Shown piece after piece: positions 57,359 to 64,000 of a stretch of 64,000 nucleotides of DNA; positions within the stretch are counted from its first letter, which is position 1; every line of letters starts with the position of its first letter. Both the position numbers and the translations under genes were made by a program. The notes below the pieces were generated by a model. That model was not told where the DNA came from. It worked only from the letters and a program-made list of their open reading frames with translations, and did not search any database. Origin of the DNA: JBGOTP01 sp963717075 (lineage in GTDB: Bacteria > Acidobacteriota > Vicinamibacteria > Vicinamibacterales > CAVVIG01); contig CAVQVI010000027.1 in NCBI GenBank assembly GCA_963717075.1, forward strand, positions 186,001 through 250,000. Reading direction: 5' to 3'.

Positions 57359-57853
57359 TCAGCCGAGACGCTTCCGGATGTCCTGTAACTGCGCGATGTC
57401 CAGTAAGTCCTGTGGCCGGCCGGCCTGTTGTTTCATGGCGATCAGATCGTCAAGGGACGCCACAAAGAATGTCCGTTGATCGATCGTGACCTTGACGGCG
57501 CGTTGACGGAGCCCTTCGAACCTGTCGCTTTCGCTGACCAGGAGGTCCACCTCGGTACTGCCATCCGGCGCACGAACGTTCAGCGCCAACATGCCCTTGT
57601 CCTGCCGCCAGCGTCGGATCTGTTCAACATCGCGGATTCGATCCAACGGTTCCGGGATCCGTGGCCGGGCCCCGAGGGACCACAGGAGATCGACAGCGGC
57701 CTGCCAGGACTCAGGAGCCAGACTGGGAACAACGTCGAGGTCGAACGTCACCCGCGAACCACCGTGGAGAGACGCGGCGACGCCGCTGACGATCACGAAT
57801 TCAACGTGACGATCGTGAAGCTGGCTCAGAATCTCGAGAAAGTTGCTCGCCAT
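57359..57853 (-). CDS. Nucleotidyltransferase-fold protein (DUF6036/AbiEii-like)
   Basis: 164 residues from the ATG of MASNFLEILSQLHDRH. FVIVSGVAASLHGGSRVTFD with LDVVPS gives the GG/GS plus D-x-D pattern of minimal nucleotidyltransferases. VDLLVSESDRFEGL supplies the third acidic strand, and LDDLIAMKQQAGRPQDLLDI is the usual C-terminal helix. Such proteins act as toxins or antitoxin-like partners in AbiE/MNT systems. A small ORF on the same strand overlaps its start. Confidence 0.75.
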   Translation of the reverse strand: MASNFLEILSQLHDRHVEFVIVSGVAASLHGGSRVTFDLDVVPSLAPESWQAAVDLLWSLGARPRIPEPLDRIRDVEQIRRWRQDKGMLALNVRAPDGSTEVDLLVSESDRFEGLRQRAVKVTIDQRTFFVASLDDLIAMKQQAGRPQDLLDIAQLQDIRKRLG

Positions 57854-58019
57854 GGGACCGTTGCTCGGTGAACGCCTTGCGCAGAGTCATCAGGCTGCGG
57901 GCGCGTTCGCTGAGCAGGCGCAGCCGGACGAGGAATGAATGGCCGTCCAGTGGTCCAATCGACGATTGGTCCGGCTGGACTCCGGTCCAGTCGATGTTGG
58001 AATGGTCTGGCCGTTGCAC
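57801..58019 (-). CDS. Possible small partner ORF of the nucleotidyltransferase
   Basis: 72 codons (MQRPDHSNIDWTGVQ), mostly helical and arginine-rich in SFLVRLRLLSERARSLMTLR. It overlaps the nucleotidyltransferase start by about 50 bases. The arrangement resembles toxin-antitoxin pairs, but the sequence matches no family I know and may be non-coding. Confidence 0.3.
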   Translation of the reverse strand: MQRPDHSNIDWTGVQPDQSSIGPLDGHSFLVRLRLLSERARSLMTLRKAFTEQRSHGEQLSRDSEPASRSSR

Positions 58020-58273
58020 CAGCTGTATTGTCGCATTGTCCGGGCAAATCCACCTGACGACTCAATACCGCAAGAACCGTCGGCGTCCCGGTCCCGCTCA
58101 CGTGGGTCAATGGCCGGGCGGCGCGATACCGCCCACCCGAGGCACCGGCGCGTGGTGGATATCACCGGGATCGAGGCCAGGGATCGCCGCGGCGATCCCA
58201 TGCGCCTCCGGCTGTGTCTGTGTCCGTGCTTCTTTCTGTGTGCGCACGTCCCGCCGCTCGACGTCCGTTTCAA
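57854..58273. other. Largely empty region
   Basis: Apart from the doubtful small ORF, this 420-base stretch shows no gene, repeat or clear terminator. Confidence 0.4.
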
Positions 58274-59116
58274 TCAACGGCTGCGGGCCTCAGGACCGGC
58301 GAGGAGCGCCCACTCGGCGTTCCCGTCCACGTTGACACGCAGGGCGACCAACTTGCTCAAGTTCACTCGCGGGTCGGTGGGTCTCGTGTTTCCCGGCGCG
58401 ATTGCTACGACCTCATGGGCAATCGTCACCACATCGTCGCGTACGACCTCGAAGAGCGACCACACAAGGTGCCATTCATTGAGAGAAGGTTCAGGGTTCC
58501 AGGTGGGGATCTGTATGAAGTGGCGCCTGCCGGGCGCGCCGCGCACGGCGAGCTCCGTGTGCTCGATTGGCAGAAACATCACGCCAGGAGGGGTTGTCAG
58601 TGCCAGTTCCCCCGCCTTGGTCCTACCCTGATAGGCTACCGTTGCGGATACGGCCTGGATTTCTGTGGAGAGCGCGATCTCGATCCAGTAACCTGGCTCG
58701 AGGGTGAACGTCGCTGGCTGAAATCGATGGTCGAAGCCGAGGTTCGCCAGCAGGGTGCATTCCCCGGCTTGATTCGTGGTCAATGTTCGCTGGAGCCGGG
58801 GAAGCAGCGTTCCCAGATTCATCCCTCCAAAGAGACGCTCAGGACCGGACCGAAAGTAGAGCGCGCAGGCGCGCACGGGGTCCCGCGGTACACCGAGCCC
58901 GTTCTCGTAGAGTCCCGCCATGAAGAAGTTCGCGGCGGCGTCTACCGGACCGGGCCATCGATTGGTGATTGGCGTGAGGATTTCGGCGGCTCGCTGGTAG
59001 TCGCCTCGCACGAATGCGTCGATCGCGTCCCCGGTGGATGTTTGCGCGCGCCCGGGCTGCGCGTGAAGCTGCAGCAGTACAACGACAGACAGGACGAGTG
59101 CAGAGCTCTTCGTCAC
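58274..59116 (-). CDS. Secreted Sel1/TPR-like protein, paralogue B
   Basis: 280 residues from a GTG start that overlaps the stop of the upstream paralogue (GTGA). A signal peptide ends near GRAQTS. GDAIDAFVRGDYQRAAEILT and NFFMAGLYENGLGVPRDPVR, then ACALYFRSG, form two Sel1-like repeats. The C-terminal half is a beta-rich domain of unknown kind (FTLEPGYWIEIALSTEI). It shares its layout with paralogue A; both are likely periplasmic. Confidence 0.75.
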   Translation of the reverse strand: MTKSSALVLSVVVLLQLHAQPGRAQTSTGDAIDAFVRGDYQRAAEILTPITNRWPGPVDAAANFFMAGLYENGLGVPRDPVRACALYFRSGPERLFGGMNLGTLLPRLQRTLTTNQAGECTLLANLGFDHRFQPATFTLEPGYWIEIALSTEIQAVSATVAYQGRTKAGELALTTPPGVMFLPIEHTELAVRGAPGRRHFIQIPTWNPEPSLNEWHLVWSLFEVVRDDVVTIAHEVVAIAPGNTRPTDPRVNLSKLVALRVNVDGNAEWALLAGPEARSR

Positions 59117-59934
59117 GGCGAGCTCCGAGGGGGAATGACGTCCGTCTGCGAATTTGGACCAAGGATGACGCGCTCCACTTCTCCCTGCGCATTCACCTGA
59201 AGACGACCGAATGCGGCTCCCGATACTTCAGGCGGACTGGCGGCATTCACGTGTGCAATCGCGCCCGTGTTCCACAGTGAGTGCGCCTCGGCGCCGACGA
59301 CTTCGTACGCAGACCAGCACAGCGCCCACTCCGTGGCGTTAGGAACGGCGTCGGGCATCCAGACCCAGAACTCGATGAAGTGCCGGGTCGCCGAAGTCGG
59401 ACGCGTGGCTTCCAGCCGTGTGTACTTGGTTGGAAGAAAGACCCACTCCACGCCGCCCCAATCCGTTGCGATCTTTCGGTCGGTCCCGCGATAGCTCACT
59501 GTGAAGCCGGAAACGTCGATGGTTACGCGGTGGTTGGTTCCGAGAACAAACGTCGCGGGAAGCGGCTCCCGCCACACACCGACTCGTGACGACTCGCACA
59601 GGGTCGTTGCAATCGGGTGGCTCATGGATTTGAACTCGTCGACGATCGCCGTGGCCTGACTCGCGAATGGATTGGCGGGCGTCGCGGAGTTCAGGTACAA
59701 CCCGCACGCCCGGATCGGATCGGCGCGGACGCCAGAACCCGTTTCGTACATCGAGGCCAGGAAGAATTGCGCGAGGGGATCCGGGGGGGAGGCCTCCGCG
59801 AGCGGGCGGAGGATGCGGAGTGCGGTGGCGGCATCACCCGCGGCCAGCGCCTTGATCCCGTCAGCCGCTGTTGCCTGCGCGGCCGCCGGCGACGGGGCAA
59901 GAAGCGCGACCAGAACCAGGTAAAGCGTGCGCAT
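59113..59934 (-). CDS. Secreted Sel1/TPR-like protein, paralogue A
   Basis: 273 residues from the ATG of MRTLYLVLVALLAPSPAAAQ, a signal peptide; the frame extends 23 codons upstream without one. DGIKALAAGDAATALRILRP and AQFFLASMYETGSGVRADPI are Sel1-like repeats, then a beta domain with FVLGTNHRVTIDVSGF and HFIEFWVWMPDAVPNATEW. Tandem duplication with paralogue B is evident from ATFTLEPGYW/ATFVLGTNHR and HFIQIPTW/HFIEFWVW. Confidence 0.75.
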   Translation of the reverse strand: MRTLYLVLVALLAPSPAAAQATAADGIKALAAGDAATALRILRPLAEASPPDPLAQFFLASMYETGSGVRADPIRACGLYLNSATPANPFASQATAIVDEFKSMSHPIATTLCESSRVGVWREPLPATFVLGTNHRVTIDVSGFTVSYRGTDRKIATDWGGVEWVFLPTKYTRLEATRPTSATRHFIEFWVWMPDAVPNATEWALCWSAYEVVGAEAHSLWNTGAIAHVNAASPPEVSGAAFGRLQVNAQGEVERVILGPNSQTDVIPPRSSP

Positions 59935-60162
59935 CGTGGCAACCTGTCTGCGAAGCAAAGCCCACACCGCAGGCCTCCACGGCAATCGCTGGATATTTCG
60001 CACCGAGGGCCCCCTCAGACCGCCAGGCCGGAGACAGGGATTACGAAACTGGGCCAGTTCGGCTCTCAGTCCTCGTCGTTCGGATCTGGCGGGGCGATGG
60101 CACAGTAACCATCGTACCGTGTTAATTTAGGATATGCAGGCTGATGTAGAGCGAGGCGCTCC

Positions 60163-61545
60163 ATGACGAAGATCGTTGTTTCCGGCAGCGCGTTGATCAT
60201 CGGGGCGTGTTTCGTGTCCGGTGGAGTGGCGTTGGCGGCTGACGAGCCCGCCGTGACGTTCTCGAAGGATGTCGCGCCGATTTTCCAGGCGAAGTGTCAG
60301 ACCTGTCACCAGCCGAACTCGATTGCGCCGATGTCGCTCATCACGTTTCAGGACGCTCGCCCCTGGGCGCGGTCCATCAAGGAGCGGGTGGCGTCCCGGC
60401 AGATGCCGCCATGGCACATCGACCGTTCCGTCGGCGTGTCGAAGTTCAAAAACGACCTGTCGCTGACTGATGCCCAGGTCGAGACGATCGTGCGCTGGGT
60501 CGATCAGGGCGCCGCCCAGGGCGATCCGAAAGACATGCCGGCGCCCAAGCCGCTCGCGAACGACAACGAGTGGCTGGCCGTGCGCGACGGTTACGGTCCA
60601 CCGGACCTCGTGATTCGATCGCCGGACTACACGATGCCCGCGAGACACCAGGACTCCTGGTTTCGGCCGCTGAGCGACATCCCCATCACGGAGCCGCGCT
60701 GGGTGAAGATGATGGAAATACGCCCGACCAATCTCAAGGCGCGCAAGATCATCCATCACGCGGTGGCGTACCAGGTGCTGAGTCCGGATAATCTCGACGC
60801 GGTCAACACGAGCTTTGTCGGCCGGCCCCGCGATACGGTCGGCGTAGACGAGCGGGTCAACCGCCGGCCGTTTCTCATGGAATGGGCCGTCGGCAAGGGT
60901 TACGACCTGTTCCCGCCGGACACCGGCCGGGTACTCCTGCCGGGCGAAAAGATCTCCTGGGATCAGCACATTCACGCGGTCGGCGAGGAGATCACGGGCG
61001 GTTCCGAGATCGCGTTCTGGTTCTACCCGAAAGGTCAAGAGCCCAAGCACCGCAGCTATCTCGTCGGCTTCACCGGTATTCGTTGGCAGTCGGGTGCGCC
61101 GCCACTCGACATCCCGCCCAATTCGATCGCCCACACAGAGGGTTTCACCCTGCTGAAGGAGAACACCCTCATCACGAATTTCCAGCCACACTTCCATCTG
61201 CGCGGGAAGGCCATGCAGGTCGAAGCGCTTCTGCCTGACGGCCGAACGGAGATCGTCAGCTACGTCGACAAATTCAACTTCAACTGGATGACCAACTACA
61301 TCTACGCCGACGATGTCGCGCCGGCGTTCCCGAAGGGGACGATCATCCACGTCACCGCGTTTTACGACAACACGAAGGCGAACAAGAACAACCCTGATCC
61401 CGATCAGTGGGTCGGCTACGGCGATCGCAGTGTGGACGAAATGGCGCACGCATGGATGAACGTGGTGCATCTGAGCGACGCGGAATATCAGCAGTGGCTC
61501 GCCAATCGGAAGGCGAAGTCGCAGCGCACGCAGAACCAGCAGTAG
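60163..61545 (+). CDS. Haem c-containing, PHM-like copper monooxygenase (second copy)
   Basis: 460 residues, clean frame, signal peptide to about residue 26. CQTCH at 45-49 binds haem c. Copper ligands match the first copy: IIHHAVAYQ (His198, His199), DQHIHAVGEE (His269 or His271), QPHFHLRGKA (His343, His345) and SVDEMAHAW (Met427). Its partner CCW gene follows 18 bases later, the reverse of the order at 3630-5986. No PAL-like propeller is adjacent here. It is one of the two best-conserved genes in the window; the reaction is inferred from the family. Confidence 0.87.
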   Translation: MTKIVVSGSALIIGACFVSGGVALAADEPAVTFSKDVAPIFQAKCQTCHQPNSIAPMSLITFQDARPWARSIKERVASRQMPPWHIDRSVGVSKFKNDLSLTDAQVETIVRWVDQGAAQGDPKDMPAPKPLANDNEWLAVRDGYGPPDLVIRSPDYTMPARHQDSWFRPLSDIPITEPRWVKMMEIRPTNLKARKIIHHAVAYQVLSPDNLDAVNTSFVGRPRDTVGVDERVNRRPFLMEWAVGKGYDLFPPDTGRVLLPGEKISWDQHIHAVGEEITGGSEIAFWFYPKGQEPKHRSYLVGFTGIRWQSGAPPLDIPPNSIAHTEGFTLLKENTLITNFQPHFHLRGKAMQVEALLPDGRTEIVSYVDKFNFNWMTNYIYADDVAPAFPKGTIIHVTAFYDNTKANKNNPDPDQWVGYGDRSVDEMAHAWMNVVHLSDAEYQQWLANRKAKSQRTQNQQ

Positions 61546-61563
61546 GGTCGCGTACCCATCTTC

Positions 61564-62439
61564 ATGAATCGCGCGCTTCCCGCTGGAGTGTGCCTTGCGG
61601 CGACGCTGGCCATCGGAGCCATGGTCGTCGCGCAGCAATTGCCCAGCGCGCCTGCCAAGGGTTTCGGTACGAGCATCACCGGCTCGTTCGAAGGCTGGTA
61701 CGAGAACGCGGACAACACGCAGACGTTTCTCGTGGGTTACTACAACCGGAACATCCGACAGCCGATGGACATTCCTGTTGGGCCCAACAATCGCATCGAA
61801 CCTGGCGGTCCTGATCTGGGTCAGCCGACGCATTTTCGCCCGGGCCGACGAACCGGTGTGTTCACCGTTGCCGTTCCGAAGGGGTTCAAGCCCACAGATC
61901 GGCTGACATGGACAATCGTCGCGAACGACCAGCCGACCAGTATTCCGTTCCGCCTGAACCCAGACTACATCGTCAGCCCGTTTATCGACAGCGCGGTCGG
62001 CAACACGCCGCCCGCGGTGGCATTCGAGGAACGCGGTCCTGCGATCCAGGGGCCGGTTGCGTCGATGTCGAAAGCGGTGGCGCGGACGGCGTCAGTGGCG
62101 AAGGCGCTCGTGCTGCCTCTCTGGGCGGCTGACGATGCGAAATACACGAGCGGCACGAACGCGCCGCTCCGCAATGTGCCGCCGCCGGTGCAGATTACGT
62201 GGTCCAAGTTCCGTGGCCCTGGTCAGGTGACGTTCGACAAAGAGAACCCGGCGTTCGAGGTACTGGCGGGCGGGAAGGTCAACGAGCCGTTTCGCGGCAA
62301 GGCAGTCGTGACGGTGAAGTTCAGCGAGCCGGGCGAGTACGTCCTCGAGGTCGTCGCGAGCGACTACTCGGGGGTCGGTGGCGGCGGGGAAGTGTGCTGC
62401 TGGACGACGGCACTGGTGAAGGTCAGCGTGACGCCGTAG
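61564..62439 (+). CDS. Secreted 'CCW' protein, second copy
   Basis: 291 residues with a signal peptide (MNRALPAGVCLAATLAIG). It matches the gene at 3630 in FEGWYENADN, VGYYNRNIRQPMDIPVGPNN, QPTHFRPGRRTGVFTVAVP and the C-terminal GEYVLEVVASDYSGVGGG followed by VCCWTTALVKVSV, with the cysteine pair near residue 277-278. The fixed link with PHM-like enzymes at both loci shows the two families work together. No enzymatic motif is visible. Confidence 0.75.
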   Translation: MNRALPAGVCLAATLAIGAMVVAQQLPSAPAKGFGTSITGSFEGWYENADNTQTFLVGYYNRNIRQPMDIPVGPNNRIEPGGPDLGQPTHFRPGRRTGVFTVAVPKGFKPTDRLTWTIVANDQPTSIPFRLNPDYIVSPFIDSAVGNTPPAVAFEERGPAIQGPVASMSKAVARTASVAKALVLPLWAADDAKYTSGTNAPLRNVPPPVQITWSKFRGPGQVTFDKENPAFEVLAGGKVNEPFRGKAVVTVKFSEPGEYVLEVVASDYSGVGGGGEVCCWTTALVKVSVTP

Positions 62440-62548
62440 CCCATTACGTCCTCGGTGCCCCGACGATCAGGTGCGTGCGTGGCATGGGACGCGGTTGCCC
62501 ATGGCTGCGCAGTATGGCCGGGGCCCTTGGTTTGCTGTGACGGCTGCG

Positions 62549-64000
62549 ATGCTCTCTCGCTCGCTGCGCATCGCGGTCGGCTGCGCGTCGCTCTTCATCG
62601 GCGCTCTCATCGTCGGGGGCCCGCTGACCGGTCTGGCGCAAGGACCGGTGCTGCTGCCGTACCCGATCCTGTTCGTCACGCAGGTACCGGTGCCTGGGGA
62701 TTTCACGACCATCGGTTCGGTCTTCGGGAACCACCAGGGTGCGGTGTGGTCGGTTGCGAGAGGTGGGGACCTCTGGATCCGGTACGAGAACGGCGCCACC
62801 AGGAACCTGACGCAGGCCGCCGGCTACGGCGTGAGCGACTTGCAGGGAGCGTCGAGCATCGCCGTGCGTGAGCCGAGCGTCCACTGGAGCGGAACCAAGG
62901 CGCTGTTCAGCATGGTGATCGGAGGTGCCACCCAGCAGTACCAGGTCGGTCAGTACCTATTTCCAGATCTACGAAATCACCGGACTCGGACCTACCGATA
63001 CCCCAGTCATCACGCGGGTGCCGAACCAGCCGGTCAACTACAACAACGTCAGCCCGATCTACGGCACCGACGAGCGGATCATCTTCACCTCCGACCGGCC
63101 GCGCAACGGCGACCGCGCCCTCTATCCGCAGCGCGACGAGTACGAAGAAGCTCCGGTCGTCAGCGGTCTCTGGAGCCTGAACCCGGCGACAGGGGATCTC
63201 TTCATGGTGCAGCATTCGCCGTCCGGGTCGTTCTCGCCGCAGATCGACAGCTTCGGGCGCCTGGTCTACGTGCGCTGGGATCACCTGCAGCGCGATCAGC
63301 AGGCCGATGCTGACGCGACCGAAGAAGGCGGATACGGGACGTTCAACTACAGCGGCGAGTCCGCGTCGGCGGCGCGTCTGAACGATCGCACGGAGATCTT
63401 TCCTGAACCGCGCCCCAGCCGCACCGATTTGCTGGCAGGCACCAACCTGGCCGGCCATTCGTTCAACGACTTCTTTCCGTGGATGGTGAATGAGGACGGG
63501 ACGGAGGAGGAGACCCTGAATCACCTCGGACGACACGAGTTCCACGGCTACTTCGATCGCAGCCTGACCGACGATCCGAACCTGACCTACCACTCCTCGT
63601 CCACGCCGCGAACCAACCCGAACTCGATCGACAATTTCATTCAGATCAAGGAAGACCCGACCGCGCCCGGCACCTACTACGGCATCGACGCGCCGGAGTT
63701 CTTCACGCATGCGTCCGGTCAGGTGGTGCGATTCAATGCGCCGGCCGGCTTCAATCCGGACCAGACGGTGGTGACCTACGTCACACACCGCGACACGCAT
63801 TCGTACACCGACACGCCAGGCGTGAATCATTCCGGCCTCTATCGGAATCCGCTGCCGTTGTCGAACGGGACGGTCGTGGCCGTGCACACGAGCGAGACGC
63901 GGAGCGACGTCAACACCGGGACGCGAGCGAACCCGGCTTCACGCTACGGGTTTCGTTTGAAAACCCTGTCGCTTTCTGGCAGCTGGTACGTCGCGAATCA
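62549..64000 (+). CDS. Secreted HZS-alpha-like / PD40 propeller protein, 3' partial
   Basis: Starts at the ATG of MLSRSLRIAVGC with a signal peptide and runs off the right edge. PYPILFVTQVPVPGDFTTIG, GGDLWIRYENGATRNLTQAA and SIAVREPSVHWSGTKALFSM resemble the middle domain of hydrazine synthase alpha and many non-anammox relatives. After a frame change near 62955 come YEITGLGPTDTPVITRVPNQ, SPIYGTDERIIFTSDRPRNG and YVRWDHLQRDQQ. Haem motifs would normally lie further on and are not in view. It is unlikely to make hydrazine; the role is unknown. Confidence 0.65.

Noticed and set aside
60127..61833. 568-residue minus-strand open frame
   Set aside because: It is the antisense shadow of the copper monooxygenase, which has clear motifs, signal peptide and codon pattern on the plus strand.
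62549..64000. Anammox hydrazine synthase
   Set aside because: Only the middle-domain similarity is visible, no partner subunits are present, and such relatives are common outside anammox bacteria.

Overview
The window is GC-rich bacterial DNA that looks like an uncultured soil Acidobacteriota, probably of the Vicinamibacterales type. That placement is inferred from gene content: DUF1592/DUF1552 pairs, large Ser/Thr kinases carrying PD40 propellers, kinase/formylglycine-enzyme/hydrolase fusions, DUF6152 proteins, secreted PQQ dehydrogenases, ankyrin/cytochrome fusions and many paralogous secreted propellers. No rRNA or tRNA gene was recognised.

Layout. 1-2.4 kb: an acyltransferase fragment, an M20 peptidase and a PIN-toxin remnant. 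2.4-6.0 kb: a three-gene secreted cluster with a PAL-like beta-propeller, a cysteine-pair ('CCW') protein and a haem-c/copper monooxygenase of the PHM type. 6.1-13.9 kb: secreted hydrolase, lipocalin-like and DUF6152 proteins and a PQQ dehydrogenase. 14.0-16.9 kb: a cytochrome c/ankyrin/cyclase-like fusion between two truncated genes. 17.0-22.4 kb: a molybdenum hydroxylase operon (2Fe-2S, Mo, FAD and cytochrome b subunits) with very dense indels. 22.4-30.2 kb: a patchwork of gene fragments (NHL, sdhA, mdh, kinase, cytochrome c, FGE/hydrolase) around an intact kinase, a Uma2 protein and a secreted atypical kinase. 30.2-39.1 kb: a second PAL-like propeller, an ankyrin protein, a DUF1592/DUF1552 pair and two lipoproteins. 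39.6-48.8 kb: housekeeping block with a deacetylase, leuS, lptE, holA, rpsT, an ABC exporter and a lytic transglycosylase. 49-54.4 kb: a flippase-like protein and a coupled radical-SAM/aminotransferase/FAD-oxidase operon. 54.7-60 kb: VapBC, hydrolase and HAD genes, a nucleotidyltransferase and a tandem pair of Sel1-like secreted proteins. 60.1-64 kb: a second copper-monooxygenase/CCW pair, then a partial HZS-alpha-like protein.

Three points stand out. (1) The cluster at 2.4-6.0 kb joins a PHM-like copper monooxygenase, with all six expected metal ligands and a built-in haem c, to a propeller that keeps the PAL zinc and catalytic residues. It is a plausible split bacterial counterpart of peptide alpha-amidation chemistry, and the monooxygenase/CCW half recurs at 60.1-62.4 kb in reversed order. 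(2) A dispersed intergenic repeat starting GACAATAGG occurs at eight places and often sits exactly where a gene has been cut off. (3) Many genes, including the essential leuS, carry single-base frameshifts, densest at 17-22 kb. Most of these are probably sequencing or assembly errors, and some junctions at 22-30 kb may be chimeric. Frameshifted genes are given as one span with approximate break points.
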